Source: Noviherbaspirillum aridicola
GTDB taxonomy: Bacteria > Pseudomonadota > Gammaproteobacteria > Burkholderiales > Burkholderiaceae_D
Reading direction: 5' to 3'
Assembly (NCBI RefSeq): GCF_019656455.1
Contig: NZ_BPMK01000001.1
Span: forward strand, 310,001 to 374,000
DNA: 64,000 nt
This document shows positions 25,084 to 33,475 of the stretch, piece by piece; the first letter of the stretch is position 1; every line of letters begins with the position of its first letter. Both the position numbers and the translations under genes were made by a program. The notes beneath the pieces were generated by a model. The model had not been told where the DNA came from, ran no database searches, and worked only from the letters and a program-made list of their open reading frames with translations.

Positions 25084-25626
25084 CTATTTCACCCGCTGCT
25101 TTTCCAGCTTGCGGGCGAGCGTGCGCCGATGCATGCCGAGTCGCCGCGCCGCCTCCGAAATATTGAAATTGCTCTCGACCAGGACCTCGTGGATGCGCTC
25201 CCACTCCAGGGTCTTGATCGAGCTCGCGCGGTTGGTGAGCTCGATATCGGTGGTCCCCGCCACATGGCCGAAGGCGGCCTCGATGTCGTCGGTGTTGGAG
25301 GGCTTGGCCAGATACTGGCAGGCGCCGAGCTTGATCGCCTCGACCGCGGTATTGATGCTGGCATAGCCGGTCAGCACCACGATCTGCATCGCCGGGTCGT
25401 GCCCGTGCAGCATCTGCACACACGCCAGGCCGCTGGAACTGCCGTTGAGCTTGAGGTCGACCACCGCGTAGCCGGGCGTGTGCTGCTTCACCACCGCCTC
25501 GGCCTCTTCCAGGCTGGCAGCCAGCAGCACGCGGTAGCCACGCCGCTCGAAGGAACGCGCCAGCGTGCGGGCGAACGCCGCATCGTCTTCCACGATCAGC
25601 AGCTGTCGTTCAGTCCCGGTGTCCAT
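25084..25626 (-). CDS. regA: RegA/PrrA-type response regulator
   Basis: 180 residues. The receiver domain has the acidic pocket (LLIVEDD), the phosphorylated Asp in YAVVDLKLNG, then Thr in VVLTGYASI and Lys in YLAKP. After a short linker comes the Fis-type HTH typical of RegA/PrrA/ActR: EVLVESNFNISEAARRLGMHRRTLARKLEKQ. RegA proteins control oxygen-, redox- and energy-related operons. Its start overlaps the end of regB by 17 bp, so the two are coupled. Last gene of the cyo-surf1-regB-regA unit. Confidence 0.92.
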   Translation of the reverse strand: MDTGTERQLLIVEDDAAFARTLARSFERRGYRVLLAASLEEAEAVVKQHTPGYAVVDLKLNGSSSGLACVQMLHGHDPAMQIVVLTGYASINTAVEAIKLGACQYLAKPSNTDDIEAAFGHVAGTTDIELTNRASSIKTLEWERIHEVLVESNFNISEAARRLGMHRRTLARKLEKQRVK

Positions 25627-26956
25627 TGTCCGTCTCGAGCGTGATGGCGGTGAGCGGCAGGCGCAGTTCGACCACGGCGCCGCCTTCCGGCCGGTTGCGG
25701 GCGGCGACCGATCCACCGAGTGTGCGCGATACATTGACCGCGAGGAAAAGGCCGAGGCCGCCGCCGGGCCGTCCCTTGCTGGACTGATAGGGCTTGCCGA
25801 ACTGGGCCAGCATTTCCGGGGCAAATCCGGGGCCGTCGTCGCTCACGGCGAGCCTCAGCCAGCCATCCTCGTTGCGGGCTTCCATGCGCACCCAGTTGGG
25901 CGACGCATCGTAAGCGTTGTCGAGCAGATTGAAGATGGTCTGCTTGAGCGCGGAGTCGAACACCACCGGCAGGTCGGCGTCGATATGGTTCTCGAAGCTG
26001 AAGCTCAGCCCGGCGCGGTTGCCGCGCCACTCACGGGCAAGCTCATTGAGAAAACTGACGATGGTGGTCTTGCCCGACCATTCGCCGCGCGCTTCGCCGG
26101 CGGACAGCAGGATGCCGCTGACGATCTTCTTGCAGCGCTGGAGCTGGGCTTCCATTTCCGCGATTTCTTCCTGCAGGTCGGGATCGTCGCGAAACTCCGG
26201 CATCCGCTTCCAGTCGCCGAGGATGACGGACATGGTCGCCATCGGCGTGCCGAGTTCGTGCGCGGCGCCGGACGCGAGCAACCCCATCCTCACGATATGT
26301 TCTTCCTCCGCCGCGCGCTGCCGCAGGTCGGCCAGCAGGGCGTCGCCCGCCCGCAGGTTGCTCGTGATGCGGGTGATGAAGAACACCAGCAACGCGGCAT
26401 TGAGGACGAAGCACAGCAGCAGTCCCTGCACATAAAGACTGGCGATGCTGAACCACCCCTCCGGCGGCAGCTCGAGCGGCACCTTGTACAGGGACAGTCC
26501 GGCGAGGCAGGCGCTGGTGATGGCGACGATGAGCCAGACCGAGCGGCGGTCCAGCAGGACCGCGCCGAGCGTGACCTGCAGCAGATAGAGAAAGGCGAAG
26601 GGATTGGCGGTGCCGCCGGTGAAGTAGAGCTGCGCGGTCAGGCTGCCGACATCCACGAGCAGCGCGAAGAACAGCTCGCGGTTGGTGACGACGGGTTCTT
26701 CATGCCAGCGCAGATGGCTGGCGATGTTGAAGGCGATCAGGCAGGCCAGCACCGCGAGCATCTGCGGCAGCGGCAGGCTGATGCCGAAGCCGAGCGTGAC
26801 CACGCAGATCGTCGTGATCTGGCCGATCACCGCGAGCCAGCGCAGCTGGATCAGCTGCAGCATGTTCTTGTGCCCTGCCGCGTTCGCCAGCGACGGCGCC
26901 GCGGCGGATGCTTTCATGCTCCCCTGGTCAGCAATAGTTTCAGTCCCGACTGTCAT
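25610..26956 (-). CDS. regB: RegB/PrrB-type redox sensor histidine kinase
   Basis: 448 residues. Six membrane helices fill the first 210 residues. The quinone-site motif GGTANPF lies between helices 3 and 4, as in RegB. The H-box is GAAHELGTPMA; the conserved redox Cys follows in QLQRCKKIV, 42 residues after the His (40 in the described RegB, from memory). N, G1 and G2 boxes are NLLDNAYDAS, DDGPGF and GGGLGL. It senses ubiquinone redox state and phosphorylates RegA. The ATG at 26956 overlaps the surf1 stop by 17 bp; a later ATG at 26917 is possible. Confidence 0.92.
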   Translation of the reverse strand: MTVGTETIADQGSMKASAAAPSLANAAGHKNMLQLIQLRWLAVIGQITTICVVTLGFGISLPLPQMLAVLACLIAFNIASHLRWHEEPVVTNRELFFALLVDVGSLTAQLYFTGGTANPFAFLYLLQVTLGAVLLDRRSVWLIVAITSACLAGLSLYKVPLELPPEGWFSIASLYVQGLLLCFVLNAALLVFFITRITSNLRAGDALLADLRQRAAEEEHIVRMGLLASGAAHELGTPMATMSVILGDWKRMPEFRDDPDLQEEIAEMEAQLQRCKKIVSGILLSAGEARGEWSGKTTIVSFLNELAREWRGNRAGLSFSFENHIDADLPVVFDSALKQTIFNLLDNAYDASPNWVRMEARNEDGWLRLAVSDDGPGFAPEMLAQFGKPYQSSKGRPGGGLGLFLAVNVSRTLGGSVAARNRPEGGAVVELRLPLTAITLETDNGHRD

Positions 26957-27773
26957 CGTCCTCTTCCCGGTCCAGGCCAGGCCTGCCGCCGCGGCGGCGC
27001 TCGGTGCGCCACACCCAGACGGAGGCACCGGCCACCATCAAGGCGAGAGCATACCAAGTCAGCGCATAGACGAGGTGATTGTTGCGGAAGCTGACGACCG
27101 TCAGTCCGCCGACCGGCTGGCCGGGCGCCGCCCCCGCGGTCGAGGCATCGGCGTCGATGAAATAGGGAGCGGCCTGCTGCAGCCCGTGCGCGGCGGCGAT
27201 GGCCTGCACGTCCCGGGAATACCAGCGGCCGCCGGCGGGGTCGTTGCTGCGGAGGAAACCGCCGCCGGGCTCGGTGATGCGCAGCAGTCCGGTCACGACC
27301 TCGGCGTCCGCGGACTTGCCGGCGTCGTTCAGCGGCGCCATGCGGCCGGTCGCATCGACCGGGATGAAACCCCGGTTGATGAGCACCGTCCAGCCCTCCG
27401 CGGTCCGCAACGGTGTGAGCACCCAGAAGCCGGCGCCGCGGGCGGTCGCGGCCTGGACCAGGCTGGTCTTGTCGTAGAGGAAGCGGCCTTCCAGGCGCAC
27501 CCGGCGGTATTCATCGGTTTCGGCGCTCAGCGACGGCCAGCGTGGCGGGCCGGGAGCATCCGCCGGATCCGCGTTCACCCGCTGCCCGACGCGCTCGATC
27601 AGCGTCAGCTTCCATTGCAGCCGCTGCAGCTGCCAGGTGCCGAGCGCCACGAAAACGGAAAACGCCAGCAGCGCGAGGACAACAAGCGCGAGCCGGCGTT
27701 TCCCGACGCGAGCGGACGGAGCGGATGCCGGTTCTGGCATCCGGTTTCCGCCCTGCCCGTCCGGTCTCGTCAT
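26940..27773 (-). CDS. SURF1 family cytochrome oxidase assembly protein
   Basis: 277 residues. Two membrane helices bracket a soluble domain: an N-terminal LALVVLALLAFSVFVALGTWQLQRLQWKLTLIERV (the family-hallmark GTWQLQRL) and a C-terminal LTWYALALMVAGASVWVW. Central motifs YRRVRLEGRFLYDK and VLINRGFIPVD are conserved. SURF1 proteins help insert haem into haem-copper oxidases; here the position right after cyoD, with an ATGA overlap, suggests service to the bo3 oxidase. It overlaps the downstream regB as well. Confidence 0.92.
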   Translation of the reverse strand: MTRPDGQGGNRMPEPASAPSARVGKRRLALVVLALLAFSVFVALGTWQLQRLQWKLTLIERVGQRVNADPADAPGPPRWPSLSAETDEYRRVRLEGRFLYDKTSLVQAATARGAGFWVLTPLRTAEGWTVLINRGFIPVDATGRMAPLNDAGKSADAEVVTGLLRITEPGGGFLRSNDPAGGRWYSRDVQAIAAAHGLQQAAPYFIDADASTAGAAPGQPVGGLTVVSFRNNHLVYALTWYALALMVAGASVWVWRTERRRGGRPGLDREEDDDSRD

Positions 27774-28192
27774 GGCATGTCGTGCACCTGGTGCGCCGAC
27801 TCGTGCGTCATGCCGGGCATCATGTTGTGATTGAGGTGGTACATGACCCAGATCGAACCCGCCAGCGTGATCACCAGCAGCACCAGCGTGAAGATGAAGG
27901 CCAGCATGGTCCAGCCGCCCTCGGACTTGGTGTTCATGTGCAGGAAGTAGATCATGTGGACGACGATCTGCACCGCTCCGAAACCGAGGATGACCATCGC
28001 GGTGGTGCTCGAGTTCTCGAGCACGTTGCCCATCACCAGCCAGAACGGAATCGCGGTCAGGATCACCGACAGCACGAAACCGATGGTGTAGCTCTTCAGG
28101 CTGCCGTGGTCGTGGCCGTCGTGCTCGTGATCATGATCGTGGTGGCCATGCGCGTCGGCATGGTCGCTGTGGTCGATATGGTGCGCGCTCAA
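27770..28192 (-). CDS. cyoD: Cytochrome bo3 ubiquinol oxidase subunit IV
   Basis: 140 residues from a TTG at 28192, which overlaps the cyoC TGA (TTGA). Three membrane helices: YTIGFVLSVILTAIPFWLVM, AMVILGFGAVQIVVHMIYFLHM and WTMLAFIFTLVLLVITLAGSIWVMYHL, the CyoD pattern. The first 35 residues are strikingly His/Asp-rich (HHIDHSDHADAHGHHDHDH). This extension is not usual in E. coli CyoD and looks like a metal-binding tail. Accessory subunit IV assists assembly of the oxidase at the inner membrane. Confidence 0.92.
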   Translation of the reverse strand: MSAHHIDHSDHADAHGHHDHDHEHDGHDHGSLKSYTIGFVLSVILTAIPFWLVMGNVLENSSTTAMVILGFGAVQIVVHMIYFLHMNTKSEGGWTMLAFIFTLVLLVITLAGSIWVMYHLNHNMMPGMTHESAHQVHDMP

Positions 28193-28824
28193 GGCAGGAC
28201 TCCCATCAGGTAGACAAAGGTAAAGACGCCGATCCAGATCACGTCGAGGAAGTGCCAGAACATGGACAGGCACATCAGGCGACGGTTGTTTTCCGGGATC
28301 AGGCCGTGCTTCTTGAGCTGGAACATCAGCGTCACCAGCCAGATGAGACCGAAACTCACATGCAGGCCATGGGTACCGACCAGCGCGAAGAACGAGGTCA
28401 GGAAGGCGCTGCGCTGCGGACCCGCGCCCTGGTGGATCAGGTGGGCGAACTCATACAGTTCCAGCGCGATGAAGCCGGCGCCGAACAGCCCCGTCACGCC
28501 CAGCCACAGCAGGGTCGCGTTGAGGCGCTTGCGCTGGGACTCCAGCATCGCGAAGCCGTAGGTGATCGACGACAGCAGCAGCAGGGCCGTGTTCATCGCC
28601 ACCAGCGGCAGGTCGAACAGCTCGGCGCCGGTCGGGCCGCCCGCATAGTTGCGGCCGACCACCGCATAGGCGGCGAACAGGCACGCAAAGATCAGGCAGT
28701 CGCTCATCAGGTAGATCCAGAACCCGAGCAGCGTGCCGTTCTGCGGATGGTGCTCGCGCACGTAATAGCGCGAGCTGGACGCCTCCTTCAGGGCGTCGAC
28801 GGAGGATGCGGTGATATCAGACAT
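28189..28824 (-). CDS. cyoC: Cytochrome bo3 ubiquinol oxidase subunit III
   Basis: 211 residues, five membrane helices, in the cyo-type subunit III pattern: [22 protein letters not shown] near the start, then [26 protein letters not shown] and [26 protein letters not shown]. The Asp-free ExxxxxH lipid-binding motif of aa3 oxidases is not expected here. It overlaps cyoB by 8 bp and cyoD by 4 bp. Part of the proton-pumping terminal oxidase that oxidises ubiquinol and reduces O2. Confidence 0.95.
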   Translation of the reverse strand: MSDITASSVDALKEASSSRYYVREHHPQNGTLLGFWIYLMSDCLIFACLFAAYAVVGRNYAGGPTGAELFDLPLVAMNTALLLLSSITYGFAMLESQRKRLNATLLWLGVTGLFGAGFIALELYEFAHLIHQGAGPQRSAFLTSFFALVGTHGLHVSFGLIWLVTLMFQLKKHGLIPENNRRLMCLSMFWHFLDVIWIGVFTFVYLMGVLP

Positions 28825-30820
28825 GGCTTTCCAGCAGACGGGTGCGATCGTTTTCCGTGCGGACCACCTGGTCCGCCGGGATGTAATAGTCGCGTTTGTA
28901 GTTGAAGGTATGGGCGATCGTGCCGGCCACGAGGACGGCGAACGTGCCGACGGCGACGGCCCACATGTGCCAGATCAGGGCGAAGCCGATCACCGCGGAC
29001 AGCGCCGCGATGAGGAAGCCGGCGGCCGTGTTCTTCGGCATGTGGATCGGCACGAAGCCTTCCAGCGGACGCACATAGCCGTGCTTCTTCATGTCGGCCC
29101 AGGCGTCGAGCGCATGCACGCGCGGGGTGAACGCGAAGTTGTAGTCCGGCGGCGGCGACGAGGTCGCCCACTCCAGCGTGCGGCCATCCCACGGGTCGCC
29201 GGTCACGTCGCGCAGCGCGTGGCGGCGCTTGAAGCTGACATAGAACTGCATCAGCATCGCGCCGATGCCGGCGGCGATCAGCAGCGCGCCGAGGGCGGCG
29301 ACCTGGAACCAGATCTGCAGCGACGGATCCTGGAACTGGCTCATGCGGCGGGTCACGCCCATCAGGCCGAGCACGTACAGCGGCATGAAGGCGAGGTAGA
29401 AGCCGACCACCCACAGCCAGAACGACCACTTGCCCCAGTAGGTATCGAGCTTGAAGCCGAAGGCCTTCGGGAACCAGTAGTTGATGCCGGCGAACAGGCC
29501 GAACAGCACGCCGCCGATGATCACGTTATGGAAGTGCGCGATCAGGAACAGGCTGTTGTGCAGCACGAAGTCGGCCGGCGGAACCGCCAGCAGCACGCCG
29601 GTCATGCCGCCGATCACGAAGGTGATCATGAAGGCCACCGTCCACATCATCGGCAGCTCGAAGCGGATGCGGCCGCGGTACATGGTGAACAGCCAGTTGA
29701 AGATCTTGGCGCCGGTCGGGATCGAGATGATCATCGTCGTGATGCCGAAGAAGGAGTTCACGCTCGCGCCCGAGCCCATGGTGAAGAAGTGATGCAGCCA
29801 CACCAGGTAGGACAGGATGGTGATCACCACCGTGGCGTACACCATGGAGGTGTAGCCGAACAGGCGCTTGCCGGTGAAGGTGGAGACGACTTCGGAGAAC
29901 ACGCCGAACAGCGGCAGGATCAGGATGTAAACCTCGGGGTGGCCCCAGATCCAGATGAGGTTCACATACATCATCGAGTTGCCGCCGAGGTCGTTGGTGA
30001 AGAAGTTGGTGTCGAACATGCGGTCGAGCGACAGCATGGCCAGCACCGCGGTCAGCACCGGGAACGAGGCGACGATCAGCACGTTGGTGCACAGCGAGGT
30101 CCAGGTGAACACCGGCATCTTCATCATGCTCATGCCGGGCGCGCGCATCTTCACGATGGTGACGATCAGGTTGACGCCGGACAGCAGCGTGCCGACGCCG
30201 GCGATCTGCAGCGCCCAGATGTAATAGTCGACCCCCACGCCAGGGCTCTGCAGGATGCCCGACAGCGGCGGATAGGCCAGCCAGCCGGTGGTGGCGAATT
30301 CGCCAATGAACAGCGAGGCCATGATCAGCACCGCGCCGAAGGTGGTCATCCAGAAGCTGAAGTTGTTCAGGAACGGGAAGGCCACGTCGCGCGCGCCGAT
30401 CTGCAGCGGCACCACATAGTTCATCAGGCCGGTCACCAGCGGCATCGCCACGAAGAAGATCATGATCACGCCGTGGGCGGTGAAGATCTGGTCGTAGTGG
30501 TGCGGCGGCAGGAAGCCGGCGTTGTCGCCGAAGGCGATCGCCTGCTGGGCGCGCATCATGATGGCGTCGGCGAAGCCGCGCAGCAGCATCACCAGGCCGA
30601 GGATCATATACATGATGCCGATCTTCTTGTGGTCGATGCTGGTGATCCAGTCGCGCCAGATCGTGCCCCACAGCTTGTGGCGGGTGACCAGGGCGAACAC
30701 CGCGAGGCCGCCCAGCATCACCATCGCGAAGGTGCTCGCGATAATGGGATCGTGATAGGGAAGCGAACTCCAGCCGAGGCGGCCGAAGAGGAAGCTTGTC
30801 GTTTCGTTATGGACTTGCAT
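28817..30820 (-). CDS. cyoB: Cytochrome bo3 ubiquinol oxidase subunit I
   Basis: 667 residues, the usual CyoB length. All haem and copper ligands are visible: the low-spin haem His in [11 protein letters not shown], the CuB His with cross-linked Tyr in [12 protein letters not shown], the His pair in WLHHFFTMG, and the high-spin haem/low-spin haem pair in [12 protein letters not shown]. The D-channel Asn/Asp region lies in [20 protein letters not shown]. It reduces O2 with pumping of protons. Eight bases downstream of cyoA; second gene of the operon. Confidence 0.97.
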   Translation of the reverse strand: MQVHNETTSFLFGRLGWSSLPYHDPIIASTFAMVMLGGLAVFALVTRHKLWGTIWRDWITSIDHKKIGIMYMILGLVMLLRGFADAIMMRAQQAIAFGDNAGFLPPHHYDQIFTAHGVIMIFFVAMPLVTGLMNYVVPLQIGARDVAFPFLNNFSFWMTTFGAVLIMASLFIGEFATTGWLAYPPLSGILQSPGVGVDYYIWALQIAGVGTLLSGVNLIVTIVKMRAPGMSMMKMPVFTWTSLCTNVLIVASFPVLTAVLAMLSLDRMFDTNFFTNDLGGNSMMYVNLIWIWGHPEVYILILPLFGVFSEVVSTFTGKRLFGYTSMVYATVVITILSYLVWLHHFFTMGSGASVNSFFGITTMIISIPTGAKIFNWLFTMYRGRIRFELPMMWTVAFMITFVIGGMTGVLLAVPPADFVLHNSLFLIAHFHNVIIGGVLFGLFAGINYWFPKAFGFKLDTYWGKWSFWLWVVGFYLAFMPLYVLGLMGVTRRMSQFQDPSLQIWFQVAALGALLIAAGIGAMLMQFYVSFKRRHALRDVTGDPWDGRTLEWATSSPPPDYNFAFTPRVHALDAWADMKKHGYVRPLEGFVPIHMPKNTAAGFLIAALSAVIGFALIWHMWAVAVGTFAVLVAGTIAHTFNYKRDYYIPADQVVRTENDRTRLLESHV

Positions 30821-30828
30821 GGGGTCTC

Positions 30829-31857
30829 TTAGTGCGAATGTTGGTGCGAAGCGGCGGCGGCTTCGGTCTGGGCGACCGGCGCCACGGCCTTCTCGTCATG
30901 CTGGTTCTTGCCCTCGCCGTTCCTGCGCGCGGCGGCCGCTTCCCGCATGCGCTTGGCGTCGGCGGCCATGATGTCCTTCATGCAGGTGGTGCCGGGCGCG
31001 ACGCAGCGGTTGACGATGGCGTCATACAGTTCCGGTGCGACGGCGCCGTAGCGGCGCACCGGCTCGCGCTCGCTCGGCTTTTCCAGCGCCAGGTACTCGG
31101 CGCGCTCCAGTGTGCCGCCGGCGGCCTTGGTCTTGGCGACCCAGCTGTCGAAGTCCGCGTTCGAGACGCCGTGATACTTGAAGCGCATGTGCGAGAAGCC
31201 GGCGCCGCTGTAGTTGGCGGAGAAGCCCTCGTACTCGCCGGTCTTGTTGAGCACCGCGTTGAGCGTGGTGTCCATGCCGGGCATCGCGTAGATCTGGCCC
31301 GCCAGCGCCGGGATGTAGAAGGAATTCATCACATGCGACGAGGTCAGCTTGAAGCGGATCGGCACGTCGATCGGGGTCACGAGTTCATTGACCGTGGCCA
31401 CGCCCTGCTCCGGATAGATGAACAGCCATTTCCAGTCCATCGCCACCACCTGCACCACCAGCGGCTTGGTGCCTTCCGGGATCGGACGCTGCGCGTCGAT
31501 GCGGTCGAGCGGGCGGTAGGGATCGAGCTTGTGGGTGCTGATCCAGGTGATCAGGCCGAGCGCGATGATGATCAGCAGCGGCGCGCCCCAGATCACCAGC
31601 TCGAGACGGGTAGAATGATCCCAGTCCGGATCGTACTTGGCGCTGGTATTGCCCTTGCGGTAACGCCAGGCGAAAAACACCGTCAGCGCGATCACCGGCA
31701 CGATGATCAGCAGCATCAGCAGCGTGGAGACGACGATCAGCTTGCTCTGCTGAACGGCGATGTCTCCAAAGGGGTTCATGACGATGGTGTTGCAACCTGC
31801 GAGCAACACCACAAGTGGCAGCATGAGCAGCCAGCGGCGGGCGGATATCAGAAACAT
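30829..31857 (-). CDS. cyoA: Cytochrome bo3 ubiquinol oxidase subunit II
   Basis: 342 residues. A lipoprotein signal ([13 protein letters not shown]) precedes two membrane helices (residues about 42-65 and 85-107) and a periplasmic cupredoxin domain ([29 protein letters not shown], then [21 protein letters not shown]). The CuA Cys/His ligands of cytochrome c oxidases are absent, as in quinol oxidases. The C-terminal 30 residues are Ala/His-rich (ending ASHQHSH). First gene of cyoABCD-surf1-regBA; a cyoE haem O synthase gene does not follow. Confidence 0.95.
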   Translation of the reverse strand: MFLISARRWLLMLPLVVLLAGCNTIVMNPFGDIAVQQSKLIVVSTLLMLLIIVPVIALTVFFAWRYRKGNTSAKYDPDWDHSTRLELVIWGAPLLIIIALGLITWISTHKLDPYRPLDRIDAQRPIPEGTKPLVVQVVAMDWKWLFIYPEQGVATVNELVTPIDVPIRFKLTSSHVMNSFYIPALAGQIYAMPGMDTTLNAVLNKTGEYEGFSANYSGAGFSHMRFKYHGVSNADFDSWVAKTKAAGGTLERAEYLALEKPSEREPVRRYGAVAPELYDAIVNRCVAPGTTCMKDIMAADAKRMREAAAARRNGEGKNQHDEKAVAPVAQTEAAAASHQHSH

Positions 31858-32011
31858 TCAGTAGCGTCAAGAATACAGGTCAAGATTCTGCTACTCTACT
31901 CGCGCGCGGGCGGACTTGCGATTGGACATTTTGTCCCACCTTGTCACGCACATATATCAATTACACAAGCGCGCGAAACCAATGAGAGAGTGACAACAAT
32001 TTGGAGGACGA

Positions 32012-33364
32012 ATGTCGATATCCAGAACCACTGGCCGCGATGACGGGCAGAACGGTCTCCCCTCGCGTTCCATGGTGGACGAAATCCTGAACGCCCGGCC
32101 GAGGCACCCGGATATCAAGCCGGGTGAGATCGCGGTCGGCGTGGTGATCGGCCGGGCGTCGGAATATTTTGATTTCTTCGTCTATGCGATCGCCTCGGTG
32201 CTGGTGTTCCCGGCGGTGTTCTTTCCTTTCGAGCAGCGCTTGTACGGGATGCTGTATGCATTCCTGATCTTTTCCTTCGCCTTCGTCGCCCGGCCTTTCG
32301 GCACGATCCTGTTCATGGCCCTGCAACGCCGTTTCGGGCGCGAGGCCAAGCTCACCGGCGCCCTCTTCCTGCTGGGTATCTCGACCGCCGGCATCGCCTT
32401 CCTGCCGACCTATGCCCACCTCGGCTTTGCCTCCATCGTGCTGCTGTCGCTGCTGCGCATCGGGCAGGGGATCGCGCTCGGCGGTTCCTGGGACGGCTTG
32501 CCCTCGCTGCTGGCGCTGAACGCGCCGCCGCACCGCCGGGGCTGGTACGCGATGCTCGGCCAGCTCGGCGCGCCGCTCGGCTTCCTCTTCGCCGGCGGCC
32601 TGTTCGCCTACCTGCTTTCCGAGCTGTCCCATGAAAGCTTCATGAACTGGGGCTGGCGCTATCCGTTCTACGTCGCCTTCGCCATCAATGTCGTGGCGCT
32701 GTTTGCACGGCTGCGGCTGGTATCGACCGGCGAGTACTCGCGCCTGCTGGCCGAGCGCGAACTGGAGCCGACCCCGGTCGGCGAACTGGCGCGCTCGCAG
32801 GGACGCAACCTGATCATCGGCGCCCTTGCCGCGCTGGCCAGCTACGCGCTGTTCCACCTGGTCACCGTGTTTCCGCTGTCGTGGATCAGCCTGTATTCGA
32901 CGCGCTCGGTCAGCCAGTTCCTGACGCTGCAGATGTTCGGCGCGGTGCTTGCAGCCGGCGGCATCGTCGTGTCCGGCCTCATCGCCGACCGCGTCGGCCG
33001 CCGCACCACGCTCGGCACGCTCGCCGCGCTGATCGCGCTGTTCAGCTGGTTCGTCCCCTCGCTGATGAATGGCGGCGACGCCGGCCAAACCGCCTTCATC
33101 CTTGTCGGCTTCACCCTGCTCGGCCTGTCCTACGGCCAGGCCGCCGGCGCGGTTACCGCCAATTTCCCGGCGAAATACCGGTATACCGGGGCAGCGCTGA
33201 CATCCGATCTCGCCTGGCTCGCCGGCGCCGGCTTCGCGCCGCTGGTGGCCCTCGGCCTGTCGGCGCATTTCGGGTTGTCGTACGTGAGCCTCTATCTGCT
33301 CTCCGGCGCCGCCGGATCGCTGGCGGCGCTGAGCCTCAACCGGGCGCTGGAGATTCGGGACTGA
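32012..33364 (+). CDS. MFS transporter (metabolite:H+ symporter type)
   Basis: 450 residues, 12 membrane helices, with the MHS-family opening VVIGRASEYFDFFVYAIASVLVFPAVFFP and FVARPFGTILFMALQRRFGREAKL, then GGSWDGLPSLLALNAPPHRRGWY and DRVGRRTTLG in the second half. Related proteins carry dicarboxylates, shikimate or betaines; the substrate is unknown. TTGGAGGACGA precedes the ATG. It is divergent from cyoA with 154 bp between the starts, a pairing common in Burkholderiales, so it may share the cyo control region. Confidence 0.88.
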   Translation: MSISRTTGRDDGQNGLPSRSMVDEILNARPRHPDIKPGEIAVGVVIGRASEYFDFFVYAIASVLVFPAVFFPFEQRLYGMLYAFLIFSFAFVARPFGTILFMALQRRFGREAKLTGALFLLGISTAGIAFLPTYAHLGFASIVLLSLLRIGQGIALGGSWDGLPSLLALNAPPHRRGWYAMLGQLGAPLGFLFAGGLFAYLLSELSHESFMNWGWRYPFYVAFAINVVALFARLRLVSTGEYSRLLAERELEPTPVGELARSQGRNLIIGALAALASYALFHLVTVFPLSWISLYSTRSVSQFLTLQMFGAVLAAGGIVVSGLIADRVGRRTTLGTLAALIALFSWFVPSLMNGGDAGQTAFILVGFTLLGLSYGQAAGAVTANFPAKYRYTGAALTSDLAWLAGAGFAPLVALGLSAHFGLSYVSLYLLSGAAGSLAALSLNRALEIRD

Positions 33365-33475
33365 CGAGGCGGCTGCCCGGACACTCGGGAGAGCGGCCGT
33401 GGGTCCGCTTCTCCCCGGCGTCGCGAGGCATGCCGTTTCATCGTCGACCCATCGTCGTCGACCGGATGGAAGACG

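Noticed and set aside
28811-30832. A 673-codon plus-strand frame over cyoB, His- and Gln-rich
   Set aside because: It is exactly antisense to cyoB, has the biased residue content (His, Gln, Glu, Arg) expected of a mirror frame in GC-rich DNA, and cyoB has all conserved ligands.
25068-31857. cyoE expected in the cyo operon
   Set aside because: No haem O synthase-like gene is present after cyoD; surf1 and regBA follow instead, so haem O must be made elsewhere.
31961-33268. A 435-codon minus frame over the MFS transporter
   Set aside because: Its residues are almost only Arg, Gln, Glu, Gly and Ala, a sign of a mirror frame; the MFS reading has motifs and a good ribosome site.
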